From: a virus
IMG/VR virus record: IMGVR_UViG_3300024518_006375
Location: 1 to 25,489 of that record
DNA: 25,489 bases
Direction: 5' to 3' (one strand)
The notes beneath the pieces are model-generated. The model was given only the letters and a program-made list of their open reading frames with translations, was not told where the DNA came from and searched no databases. This document shows positions 1-6,164 of this stretch, one piece after another; position 1 is the stretch's first letter, and each line of letters begins with the position of its first letter. The position numbers and the translations under genes are program-made.

Positions 1-4
1 AATC

Positions 5-301
5 CTACATTAAAACTTCATTAGGCTCTTCAAGATAAAATTTTTGAATCGAACTAATACTCCTAGCACAACTAATTCTATGCGATATCTTATAATTATC
101 AAGAAGACTTTCTGATACTGCAACAATCATTCCAGCAATAAAACAACACGTATAACCGTCATCAGCTTCAACAGTAAATTCTAACTCGCTATCCTTAGTT
201 ACTTTAAACCGAAAACCAGTGATTAATCTGACTTCACTGATAACAATATCAACACTTTTGCACTCTTTGCTTTTCTTTTTACCAAAGCTAAATCCAAACA
301 T
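5..301 (-). CDS. hypothetical protein (98 aa)
   Basis: Complete small gene and the last one on the minus strand before the window edge. The ATG at 301 follows a GGAG about seven bases upstream, which supports this start. The N-terminus is short and aromatic/basic (MFGFSFGKKKSKE). The remainder alternates hydrophobic and charged residues and holds three Cys (residues 53, 54 and 79 approximately), with a CC pair in a hydrophobic stretch around residues 50-62. I recognise no family. It lies about 130 bp downstream of the preceding gene, behind a possible weak terminator, so it may be expressed by read-through. The protein call is fairly sure; no function can be assigned. Confidence 0.7.
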   Translation of the reverse strand: MFGFSFGKKKSKECKSVDIVISEVRLITGFRFKVTKDSELEFTVEADDGYTCCFIAGMIVAVSESLLDNYKISHRISCARSISSIQKFYLEEPNEVLM

Positions 302-327
302 TCTTTACTCCATTTGTAAACTTTCTT

Positions 328-349
328 AAAAAACGACTCTCTCAGAGCC
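328..349 (-). terminator. possible weak intrinsic terminator
   Basis: Read on the minus strand, GGCTCT and AGAGTC can pair (six pairs, one G-U) around a GAG loop, followed by one G and six T. It lies 86 bases downstream of the stop at 435. The stem is short and the loop tight, so termination may be partial, which would suit the gene at 301 having no clear promoter of its own. Confidence 0.35.
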
Positions 350-434
350 TCCACAATCCATCTTCTCGCCACTACCCATACAATAATATCACTAAGAATT
401 CAAGCTCTAAAACCATATTCGAATTAGCAGCACC

Positions 435-635
435 TTATTTCTGTTCAGTATGAGCCACTTCCCATCTACAGAAGTTCCCTTTTCTCTCACCGAATCTATA
501 AATAGTAACCTCAAATCCATCCTTAGAAGTTCCGTCTTTTTTCAATGGAACTCCCAGCTTTATAGCAACTTCGGTTGGACTAAGCTTACTTCTAGCCACT
601 TCATAGTCTGAAACAAACGCTTCTCTTATACTCAT
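435..635 (-). CDS. hypothetical protein (66 aa)
   Basis: Small soluble protein of unknown family. Its ATG overlaps the TGA of the gene before it (ATGA arrangement), which implies translational coupling. Residues about 17-32 (KLSPTEVAIKLGVPL) resemble a short helix-turn-helix-like helical segment, but this is too short to call a DNA-binding domain. The C-terminal half is likely beta-rich (GFEVTIYRFGERKGNFCRWEV). It belongs to a run of five overlapping or nearly contiguous small genes from 1442 to 435. Overlap and coding character make a real gene likely; the function is unknown. Confidence 0.65.
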   Translation of the reverse strand: MSIREAFVSDYEVARSKLSPTEVAIKLGVPLKKDGTSKDGFEVTIYRFGERKGNFCRWEVAHTEQK

Positions 636-841
636 CGTTTCTTCTCCTTCTTTATCAGCCTATAAAACATCATTTGTTTTTTACCATAATTTTCAATCCT
701 ACAAACTTTTTCAACAGTGCCAATTCCAAGACATTTAAAAATAGTTTCGTCAATAATAAACGGAGTCGGCAAGAGGCTTGTGCATAAATCGTACTCTTGC
801 AAAACTCCATTTATCTTAGCGTAGGATTTGTCTTTAGTCAT
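632..841 (-). CDS. hypothetical protein (69 aa)
   Basis: I place the start at the ATG at 841, inside the last codons of the preceding gene (which ends at 834). A longer reading to 889 would run well into that gene in another frame. The product begins MTKDKSYAKING and has a mixed alpha/beta character: a hydrophobic middle (LLPTPFIIDETIFKCLGIG) and a very basic C-terminus (RLIKKEKKR). No membrane segment or known motif is visible. It shares a 4-base ATGA overlap with the next gene. Unknown function. Confidence 0.65.
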   Translation of the reverse strand: MTKDKSYAKINGVLQEYDLCTSLLPTPFIIDETIFKCLGIGTVEKVCRIENYGKKQMMFYRLIKKEKKR

Positions 842-989
842 ACCAGCCAGTTTTAACTTCTTCAACAACTTCTTTTGCCACATCTGCAATAGGCTTTGTT
901 ACAACTCTCGCTGTCTCAGCAACAATTTCAACTGGTGCACTTACAATATCACAAACATCTTCAGCTAAATCAAATAAACTTCCAAACAT
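834..989 (-). CDS. small amphipathic protein (51 aa)
   Basis: The start at 989 is chosen because AAGGAG lies six bases before this ATG; an extension to 1091 would overlap the preceding membrane-protein gene and has no such site. The 51-aa product is acidic at the N-terminus (MFGSLFDLAEDVCDIV) and continues as a long amphipathic helix with repeated valine/alanine spacing (SAPVEIVAETARVV, then KPIADVAKEVVEEVK). Small phage proteins of this general appearance often sit near lysis or membrane genes; that is an impression from composition, not a family assignment. It lies directly downstream of a two-helix membrane protein, so a membrane-associated role is possible. Confidence 0.7.
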   Translation of the reverse strand: MFGSLFDLAEDVCDIVSAPVEIVAETARVVTKPIADVAKEVVEEVKTGWYD

Positions 990-1003
990 AAAAAACTCCT
1001 TCT

Positions 1004-1213
1004 TTAAAGTTTTCGCTCTGATAAAATTGTGCCTATTGACACAACATATAAGAATGTTAAACAACCTTTTGTTAAATAATAAGCTCCACACCTATATTTA
1101 CTCTCAAAAAGATTGGCCATAAAATCAAAATCTTCCATGTATGACAATGCGATATGAATAAAGAATAGTAATAAGATATAAAAAGCACCCTCATATATTG
1201 TTTTCTTAATCAT
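1004..1213 (-). CDS. two-helix small membrane protein (holin candidate)
   Basis: A 69-aa protein with two hydrophobic segments, about residues 9-25 (AFYILLLFFIHIALSY within) and 46-63 (LTFLYVVSIGTI within), separated by a polar acidic loop and ending in a short charged tail (SERKL). This size and topology match small two-helix holins, but no holin family signature is visible, so the call is inference from topology and position. The ATG overlaps the preceding gene by eight bases and has no strong Shine-Dalgarno site, so translation probably depends on coupling. The DUF5675 gene (1885-2331) a little upstream could be its partner in a lysis or envelope cassette. Confidence 0.6.
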   Translation of the reverse strand: MIKKTIYEGAFYILLLFFIHIALSYMEDFDFMANLFESKYRCGAYYLTKGCLTFLYVVSIGTILSERKL

Positions 1214-1442
1214 TGTTGCTGTGCGATATTAATGATTCAATAGTTATGTTTTGAGATTTAAATAACTCTGTTAAGTTAAGCAACCCTTTAGCCACAACCA
1301 GCACAGCCTCAGAAGCATCTTTATCCCAACTAACACCCTTAAATGAGCAATTACTAATATTCATACCTGTATTATTAGATGGTTGCTCTTTTAATTTTTT
1401 TACCAATTCTTCTTTTGACATTCCGTCGTATTCAGTACCCAT
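1206..1442 (-). CDS. hypothetical protein (78 aa)
   Basis: Starts at an ATG preceded by AAGGAG with a five-base gap, one of the clearest ribosome sites on this strand. The N-terminal 20 residues are acidic/basic helical (MSKEELVKKLKEQ), followed by an Asn/Ser-rich beta-like stretch (NNTGMNISNCSFKGVSW) and a hydrophobic helix (AVLVVAKGLLNLTELF). No known domain is recognised. It is the first gene of the run down to 435 and follows a 200-base gap that contains a hairpin and a consensus -10 box, so it may open a transcription unit. Confidence 0.7.
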   Translation of the reverse strand: MGTEYDGMSKEELVKKLKEQPSNNTGMNISNCSFKGVSWDKDASEAVLVVAKGLLNLTELFKSQNITIESLISHSNND

Positions 1443-1591
1443 TTTTACTCCTTAGTTAAAATAATATTAAAAAGAATCACACCGGTTTTATAGTGTCTCT
1501 ACTTTTTCTTCGGCAAAGCTACCATCATGCACTCCGTTGACTGACACACTCTTTACAACCCAATACGGAATAAGCAGGGTAGTGTGATATA

Positions 1592-1597
1592 ATTATA
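1592..1597 (-). promoter_or_regulatory. candidate -10 box upstream of the 1442 gene
   Basis: A perfect TATAAT on the minus strand. The best -35 at 17 bp spacing is TAGATT (3 of 6 consensus bases), so this is a weak sigma-70-like candidate. It lies just after the hairpin at 1608-1647 and would give a leader of about 140 bases before the 1442 start. AT-rich sequence produces such boxes by chance. Confidence 0.3.
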
Positions 1598-1607
1598 AAA
1601 GAACACA

Positions 1608-1647
1608 GAAAGTTAATCTATTATTGGTGAACTGTTGACTAACTTTC
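1608..1647 (-). terminator. hairpin after the 1654 gene, possible terminator
   Basis: An inverted repeat with 11-base arms (10 of 11 matching; core GAAAGTTA / TAACTTTC) and an 18-base loop, seven bases past the stop at 1654. On the minus strand it is followed by TGTGTTCTTTT, a mixed T-rich run rather than a pure T tract. Terminator function is therefore plausible but not sure. Confidence 0.4.
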
Positions 1648-1653
1648 CATGTC

Positions 1654-1854
1654 TTAATCTTTTGGATAATCACCACAATCACTTGTCAAATCTTTATACA
1701 AAAACTGATAACTTTTAGCTAACTTAGGATACTCTTCCCTTATATAACACAACAACTCTGATGTATCTGGACCTATACCCTCTCCGTAACAAACTTCATC
1801 CATATCCAATACAGTTTTTGCCTGTTTCTCAGATAAACACAATTTTCTTTCCAT
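1654..1854 (-). CDS. hypothetical protein (66 aa)
   Basis: The start is the ATG at 1854, six bases after AGGGAG; an in-frame TTG two codons earlier has worse spacing. The product is acidic, with four Cys (CLSE near the start, VCYG, LLCY, DCGD) scattered rather than in CxxC pairs, so a zinc site is not supported. N-terminal residues (LSEKQAKTVLDMDEV) look helical. No family is recognised. It follows the DUF5675 gene by about 30 bases and is followed by a hairpin, so it is probably the last gene of that unit. Confidence 0.65.
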   Translation of the reverse strand: MERKLCLSEKQAKTVLDMDEVCYGEGIGPDTSELLCYIREEYPKLAKSYQFLYKDLTSDCGDYPKD

Positions 1855-1884
1855 ATGCAACTCCCTAAAGAAAATACTTTAACA

Positions 1885-2331
1885 TTAATCATAATCTTCT
1901 ATTTGAATTGATAACTCACCTTCAATAGCTGAATCAATAACTGTCTTATAAAGCAACTCGTAAGCACTAGTACTCTGAGTAATTCTCATTTTCCCCTTAG
2001 TAGAATCCGCTCCCTTACCGACAAGAAGGCATCCTGCCGTATCACGCTCTGTGTTACCAATATGAATTAGTATATGTTCAAACTCAGGGACATCTAATAT
2101 TTGAAGCATTCCTTTGTGAAAATCAGGAAATTTCTTAGCATATCTTTTGTTAAAACTACCAACAGTTCTAACACCAACCTGATAAGTTCCACTAGGAATT
2201 CTTGTTTCAGCAGAGACTTTATCTTCTCTAAATTCATCCTCTAAACCGAAGCAAACAAACTTATGATCTACCAATACTGTACTAAGAGTACTATATTCGT
2301 CACTTGTACACCGCTCTACATTAATTCTCAT
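1885..2331 (-). CDS. DUF5675 family protein
   Basis: A 148-aa protein with the hallmarks I associate with DUF5675: an N-terminal strand region ending in a conserved LED (residues 30-32), the IPSGTY motif (45-50), and an H-x-G-N...G-C-x2-x-G signature with H90, G92, N93, D97, G100, C101 and G105. The spaced His and Cys resemble the catalytic HxG...GC arrangement of YkuD-type L,D-transpeptidases, and members are common in phage lysis or tail regions, so a cell-wall role is a reasonable guess. It has not been shown by the sequence alone. The start at 2331 follows AAGG by eight bases and overlaps the preceding gene by 11 bases. No signal peptide or membrane segment is visible. Confidence 0.75.
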   Translation of the reverse strand: MRINVERCTSDEYSTLSTVLVDHKFVCFGLEDEFREDKVSAETRIPSGTYQVGVRTVGSFNKRYAKKFPDFHKGMLQILDVPEFEHILIHIGNTERDTAGCLLVGKGADSTKGKMRITQSTSAYELLYKTVIDSAIEGELSIQIEDYD

Positions 2332-2518
2332 TCTTCACACCTTTTATAAAATCTATTAACTCTTGAAACTTGTCAAAAAATCTATTTTTCCTTACAAGCT
2401 CACCATCTACTTCAACAACCCAAGACAATTTAACACCTCTAGGCTTATATTTAGAAGTTCTACAATAGTCAATCTTAACACCACGATTGTTACCGATGTA
2501 TTCATCTATTTCATTCAT
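2321..2518 (-). CDS. hypothetical protein (65 aa)
   Basis: Small basic protein of unknown family. The ATG at 2518 follows AAAAGG by eight bases. The sequence suggests a beta-hairpin in the middle (GVKLSWVVEVDGELVRKNRFF) and a C-terminal helix (DKFQELIDFIKGVK). It overlaps the DUF5675 gene by 11 bases, so the two are probably translated together. It lies about 100 bases downstream of the second RHH gene, with a 10-bp-stem hairpin in the gap. Confidence 0.65.
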   Translation of the reverse strand: MNEIDEYIGNNRGVKIDYCRTSKYKPRGVKLSWVVEVDGELVRKNRFFDKFQELIDFIKGVKNEN

Positions 2519-2548
2519 TGGATTTGCCTTTTATATGGGAAAGAAAGC

Positions 2549-2576
2549 GGTAGGCTCCTGATACAAGAAGCCTACC
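2549..2576 (-). terminator. stem-loop between the RHH and 65-aa genes
   Basis: On the minus strand a 10-pair stem (GGTAGGCTTC with GGAGCCTACC, one G-U pair) closes an 8-base loop and is followed by GCTTTCTTTC. The T run is interrupted, so it may be a leaky terminator, an RNA-stability element or a processing site that lowers expression of the genes after the RHH gene. The structure is clear in the sequence; its role is inferred. Confidence 0.45.
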
Positions 2577-2617
2577 AAACCAACCTAAACGGAGTAAAGA
2601 ATTCGTCAGACGGAAGG

Positions 2618-2788
2618 TTATTTATTTGAGTTTTTTAAGTACTCACTAAGTACATAAGCTAATACAGAATATCGAGATGATACATACAACCCAGATCGCT
2701 CCATTGCTTTTTTAGATTCTTCAGTCAATTCATTCAGTCTGTTAAATTCTGAATCTGTCTTCGTATTAACTGTAAAACTTTTAGCCAT
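2618..2788 (-). CDS. ribbon-helix-helix protein (56 aa), putative repressor
   Basis: A 56-codon gene with a good site (AAAGAGG six bases before the ATG). The product starts MAKSFTVNTKTDSEFNRL: a short beta strand (SFTVNT) followed by helix A (DSEFNRLNELTEESKKAMERSG) and helix B (SRYSVLAYVLSEYLKNS), the size and order of MetJ/Arc/CopG-type RHH proteins. These bind DNA as dimers through the paired strands and often repress their own promoter. Here a well-formed promoter lies 100 bases upstream with two 12-bp direct repeats spaced 22 bp apart, one inside the promoter spacer, which suits autoregulation. The fold assignment rests on pattern and length only. It could also be an antitoxin-like protein, but no toxin gene is adjacent. 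Confidence 0.75.
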   Translation of the reverse strand: MAKSFTVNTKTDSEFNRLNELTEESKKAMERSGLYVSSRYSVLAYVLSEYLKNSNK

Positions 2789-2808
2789 AACACCTCTTTA
2801 TAATTAGA

Positions 2809-2875
2809 GAGGGGAAGGGGATACCCATTAATAAAGTATAGTTAATTATAGTTATTATTAAAACCCCTCACCCTC
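2809..2875 (-). promoter_or_regulatory. structured 5' leader of the RHH gene
   Basis: Between the promoter at 2887-2915 and the ATG at 2788, the minus-strand RNA has a G-rich arm at 2864-2875 and a C-rich arm at 2809-2820 that can form a 12-position stem with one mismatch and one G-U pair. Inside, TTAATAA and TTATTAA can pair further, and AACTATA is directly repeated. No T tract follows. It is a likely stable leader structure that could affect translation or stability of the mRNA. Confidence 0.45.
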
Positions 2876-2886
2876 AGTACATTTTA

Positions 2887-2915
2887 AATATAACACTAAA
2901 GGTGTTGAAGTGCAA
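2887..2915 (-). promoter_or_regulatory. promoter of the RHH / DUF5675 unit
   Basis: On the minus strand, TTGCAC (2915-2910) is followed by a 17-bp spacer and an extended -10, TG-T-TATATT (2895-2887). This is a close match to sigma-70 consensus in all three elements. The predicted start is near 2880, giving a leader of about 90 bases before the RHH ATG. It is the best promoter seen in the window. Confidence 0.65.
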
Positions 2916-2931
2916 GCTAAAAGGTGTTGAA
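2898..2931. repeat. 12-bp direct repeats overlapping the promoter (operator candidate)
   Basis: AAAGGTGTTGAA occurs at 2898-2909 and again at 2920-2931, exactly 22 bp apart (about two helical turns). The first copy fills most of the promoter spacer and the second lies just upstream of the -35 box. This is the arrangement expected for cooperative binding by a dimeric repressor such as the RHH protein encoded downstream. Confidence 0.5.
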
Positions 2932-2943
2932 AAGTAATTTAAT

Positions 2944-3011
2944 AGTACTCTAGGCAAATATTGAAAAATTAGACATATAAACTTAAGGTTCACATGAACA
3001 CCTAGAGTACT
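2944..3011. repeat. 11-bp inverted repeat after the 96-aa gene
   Basis: AGTACTCTAGG (2944-2954) and its exact complement CCTAGAGTACT (3001-3011) flank a 46-base centre. The right arm starts four bases beyond the stop codon at 3015. The long loop and lack of a T tract do not fit a standard terminator, although it is well placed to mark the end of the tail-spike unit. A protein-binding site or long-loop RNA structure is also possible. Confidence 0.4.
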
Positions 3012-3014
3012 TAG

Positions 3015-3305
3015 TTAATTTATTGTGCCATTTGTAGCAACCGTGTAAGCTGCATCTACAGCGGCACCAGCTTTTGCCCACAATGACCATGCTCCTTGGT
3101 CATCCATATTTAGTACGGCTACAGCACCTGGATCTAACCTGAACGCTTTCCCAGCAATAGTATTAGCTTCCTCAAAACCATACAAAATATCTTCAGACCC
3201 ACTTCTGTTTTGGAGCATAAAATACTTGTTAAATTTGTTTGTAGAAGCCAAATTAACGGCATTAGCACTACCTGTTAAACTACCACCATTATTCACTATT
3301 GGCAT
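3015..3305 (-). CDS. small beta-rich structural protein (96 aa)
   Basis: The start is the ATG at 3305, five bases after AAAGGAGG; a GTG two codons earlier is too close to that site. The product has the pattern seen in small phage beta-sandwich accessory proteins: a strand with NKYFMLQNRSGSEDILYGF, then GKAFRLDPGAVAVLN, then WSLWAKAGAAVDAAYTVAT. Such proteins are often encoded beside tail-fibre or head genes; I infer an accessory structural role from that pattern and from its position as the third gene after the tail spike. I do not recognise a named family. It is followed by an inverted repeat that may end the unit. Confidence 0.65.
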   Translation of the reverse strand: MPIVNNGGSLTGSANAVNLASTNKFNKYFMLQNRSGSEDILYGFEEANTIAGKAFRLDPGAVAVLNMDDQGAWSLWAKAGAAVDAAYTVATNGTIN

Positions 3306-3316
3306 ACACACCTCCT

Positions 3317-3736
3317 TTAAAATATTCCATTTTTATATAACATAATATTATCCCTGACAAACCTGTCTTTTTTTCCTGTATTAACAGGTATATCTTCTAG
3401 GTTGTATACAACTATCGTCACTTGATCAGTATCAAATAAAGCCTCTCCATCTGTAACTGTTACTTGAAAGATGTAAGTCCCAGCTGTTGTAAAGGTTATT
3501 GTTGGTTGAATAATTGTATCGTCATCAAACAAAGTGCCTGGATCACCTGAGATTTTTACCCACTGAACGGTAACGGCACCATCATCTGTATAAGAACTAT
3601 CTAGCTTTATTGAATTTGTAGGTAGCACTATAGCACTACTTGAACCTGCATAAGCAATAGGAACAGTATTTTCACCTCCACCTCCTTCATCATTCCCAAA
3701 CGGAGTAGTGCCAAATCCATAGTTTCCAAATCCCAT
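3317..3736 (-). CDS. PKD/Ig-like domain structural protein (139 aa)
   Basis: The start at the ATG at 3736 is preferred to one 13 codons earlier: it sits two bases past the tail-spike stop (TAATATG) and gives an N-terminus MGFGNYGFGTTPFGND typical of phage structural proteins. After a Gly-rich linker (residues 17-21), residues about 24-112 form a PKD/REJ-type Ig-like domain: VPIAYAGSS at the start, VQWVKISG in the middle, then TFTTAGTYIFQVTVTDGEA near the end, followed by a strand (QVTIVVYN). Such domains commonly decorate virions or bind sugars. The position after the tail spike suggests a virion accessory or adhesion protein. The N-terminal motif is shared with the 523-aa protein at 21776. 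Confidence 0.75.
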   Translation of the reverse strand: MGFGNYGFGTTPFGNDEGGGGENTVPIAYAGSSSAIVLPTNSIKLDSSYTDDGAVTVQWVKISGDPGTLFDDDTIIQPTITFTTAGTYIFQVTVTDGEALFDTDQVTIVVYNLEDIPVNTGKKDRFVRDNIMLYKNGIF

Positions 3737-3737
3737 A

Positions 3738-6107
3738 TTAAACCACCACCACGTTAAAGCCTGCATCAGACTCATCTAATGAACCCTTTATAGTAACATT
3801 AGACTTATTTACCTGAACTTGGTTTGTATGACCACCAGAACGATCCCCAAGGTACACAATTTCACTTGTTGCAGTAGTGTCTATAATCGTGTCATTTAAA
3901 TTAATTGTAACATTTTGATCAGCTCCGAGGTAATAAATATAAAATAGAACCCCACCAACAGTATCAGGAATTGTTATTTCGCAATTATAGAGGTTTATAA
4001 CTAAATCATTTGTTCCGCTTGACGAGTCATTATGCATATTAAAAAATTCATTGAATCCTCCACGCATAGTAAATTTTTGATCATAAAAATTAAGTGTATT
4101 CGTTGTACTTGTGGGTGCGCCGTACATCTCAAAATGAAACCTATCGATATTTAAAGTTGACCCTTCGCTGTGCCAATTGATAGTTTTGTTTTCACCCGGT
4201 TGTAAAAATCTGTGTTGAGTCCCTCCGTGCTGCTCTAATCCCCAAACTGACCCATTAGGAGTTACTCTTTTGTTAATATCTGCACAATTTATCTCTAACC
4301 TGCTGCCTTTTGCAGCAATAACATGGACAGCAGCCGTTTGAAATTGTGTCTGATTTAGGTTAAATGTACAATCTAAAAACCTACCGCTCAAAATACCATA
4401 AGCGTAAATATCTTCAAGGTTTGGCAGTTCATTAAACATGATCCCTTTGAATATCATATTTTTAACATAATCATGATTAACCGATATTGTTGGCAATTCA
4501 GACCTATCATGTAAGTTGTCAACTGTGACACAAGTGTTGGCACATACTAAAGCTGAAGTGTTTAAGAGACGACAGTTATCTGTCATATTCCCCAGAAGTT
4601 GCACATCTCTTTTCAAATCGTTTTCGTCAAAACCTAGCACAGAATTACAATTGATAAATTTATTTTGTGTAACCAATGCATTTTCTATTGAGTAAAAAAT
4701 TATCGCATTTTCACAATTCATGACCTTATTCCCGTGGATTTCAATATGCAAACCACAAAGCAACATTCCGTGCGATGTCGCATCGATTTGATTATTAATA
4801 ATATCGACGTGGTTTGACACAACATCTTCACAATTAATTGCATACCGTGTAGAGTCGTTAAATTGAGGTAAATTTTGTTTCCAACCCAATCCATTATTAT
4901 ATATCCTATTAAACTCAACTAATGAATTGTTGACTAAGTTAGATATTGCTCCTCTTTGTCCCTCCGTAAGTGTATTATTTCTAATAATATAATGGTGAGG
5001 TGTGGGTGGAGTGACTTGAAACGTGATCTGAAAACTAGCAGAAGTCCTTTTTTCCTTCATACAGCAAAATCTTACTTTATCTGCACTAACAGGAATTTTA
5101 ATCAATTCTAAATATTTGAAATACTCAGCTTTAATAAACGTATCTGTGTCGTCATACCATGCTATTAATAACGTTTGATGTTCAAAATCTGGAATCCTTT
5201 GATACCCAACATTTGTACGTAATATCATTTCTCCACATATAATATTAGATAATGATACTAAATTAGTAGTGTAAGCCCCTACGACACCAGTGTCTATAGT
5301 CCCATCAACTCGGCTTACCATGCCTTTATAAAACGTTCTAGCTTCATCATACGGCAGAAATGACCCGTCATCAGGATTATGATCAGTCATACATGTTAGA
5401 TGGTCACCCATAAACCCCTTTATTGTCATATTACTAACTTCACAAAATGCTGAACCTTTTGAATTAAAGATACCATTAGTTAATTCTCTAAGGTTTTCAT
5501 CAGGGTCAACAAATGATCTCTCATATCGATCTCCTATTAATGTCCCATTTGTAATTTTAGAGTTTTTCGCCCTAGCAAATCCAAACACATTACCTGGGAT
5601 TTCATTCGGTAAGTATGAGCCGTTATCATAAGGATTTCGTATTGTTGTACCACTAGTTGCAGTTTCGTCAGAGTCAAACAGAACAGATATTTCTGACCTA
5701 TTAAAGTCAAATTCTAAGCCCGTCTGCATTACCATTTCAAATTCTGCATGTAAAACAGATGTTACATCATACCCTGGAATGTTCTCATAGCAAACATTAT
5801 AATGCCCTCTTTTTAAAACAGCCTTCTGGTATCCATTATTGTGAGCATAAACAAGAGCTTTTTCTATTCCTTTTTTATTATTATAAGCAACATCCCATTG
5901 GGCTTGCGAATATCCCCCGCCCGTTCTATTATCACCTTCTGTTATAGTCCACTGATTTTCTACACCAACGCCATTTTTTACAAGTGGAATTAAGTACGTA
6001 GTCTCTAAAGCATCTATAATTTTTTTCATGGATTCTAAGAGCGGAATGTCATACCTGTCATGACCCAGATCAGGCAATGTGTGTTCTTTGTAAATTGTTG
6101 TACTCAT
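3738..6107 (-). CDS. tail spike, right-handed beta-helix (789 aa)
   Basis: A 789-aa protein with the layout of a pectate-lyase-like receptor-binding tail spike. Residues 1-60 are a probable particle-attachment region. Around residues 75-105 is the start of the helix, with the usual motif of an index helix followed by a V-x-L-x-x-G-x-Y turn (KAVLKRGHYNV). The middle is a long series of short strands with Asn-rich turns (such as IRNNTLTEG, IYNNGLGWKQN, IINNQIDATSHG, IHGNKVMNCENA), typical of beta-helix rungs. The C-terminal third is beta-rich with NLYNCEITI and INLNDTIID. Such spikes bind and often cleave surface polysaccharide; no active site can be pinned down by eye. The ATG follows AAGAGG by five bases. 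It stands alone downstream of a strong terminator, so it probably has its own promoter. Confidence 0.85.
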   Translation of the reverse strand: MSTTIYKEHTLPDLGHDRYDIPLLESMKKIIDALETTYLIPLVKNGVGVENQWTITEGDNRTGGGYSQAQWDVAYNNKKGIEKALVYAHNNGYQKAVLKRGHYNVCYENIPGYDVTSVLHAEFEMVMQTGLEFDFNRSEISVLFDSDETATSGTTIRNPYDNGSYLPNEIPGNVFGFARAKNSKITNGTLIGDRYERSFVDPDENLRELTNGIFNSKGSAFCEVSNMTIKGFMGDHLTCMTDHNPDDGSFLPYDEARTFYKGMVSRVDGTIDTGVVGAYTTNLVSLSNIICGEMILRTNVGYQRIPDFEHQTLLIAWYDDTDTFIKAEYFKYLELIKIPVSADKVRFCCMKEKRTSASFQITFQVTPPTPHHYIIRNNTLTEGQRGAISNLVNNSLVEFNRIYNNGLGWKQNLPQFNDSTRYAINCEDVVSNHVDIINNQIDATSHGMLLCGLHIEIHGNKVMNCENAIIFYSIENALVTQNKFINCNSVLGFDENDLKRDVQLLGNMTDNCRLLNTSALVCANTCVTVDNLHDRSELPTISVNHDYVKNMIFKGIMFNELPNLEDIYAYGILSGRFLDCTFNLNQTQFQTAAVHVIAAKGSRLEINCADINKRVTPNGSVWGLEQHGGTQHRFLQPGENKTINWHSEGSTLNIDRFHFEMYGAPTSTTNTLNFYDQKFTMRGGFNEFFNMHNDSSSGTNDLVINLYNCEITIPDTVGGVLFYIYYLGADQNVTINLNDTIIDTTATSEIVYLGDRSGGHTNQVQVNKSNVTIKGSLDESDAGFNVVVV

Positions 6108-6164
6108 ACAACCTCTTTCTATATTTTAAATTAAAAAAAATATCAAGTTTTAAATGGCTGCAAT

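Noticed and set aside
842-889. Longer N-terminus for the 69-aa protein
   Set aside because: It would overlap the well-supported 51-aa gene by 56 bases, while the internal ATG overlaps it by only eight.
2363-2629. 88-codon open frame on the plus strand
   Set aside because: It lies opposite the 65-aa gene and runs through the stem-loop at 2549-2576. It has no ribosome site and low-quality composition, while the minus strand has a consistent gene order.
2898-2931. CRISPR-like repeat pair
   Set aside because: Only two 12-bp copies with 10-base spacing, placed over a promoter; no array and no cas genes.
3737-3775. Upstream ATG for the PKD protein
   Set aside because: It lies within the end of the tail-spike gene; the start at 3736 directly follows its stop and gives the common phage structural N-terminus.
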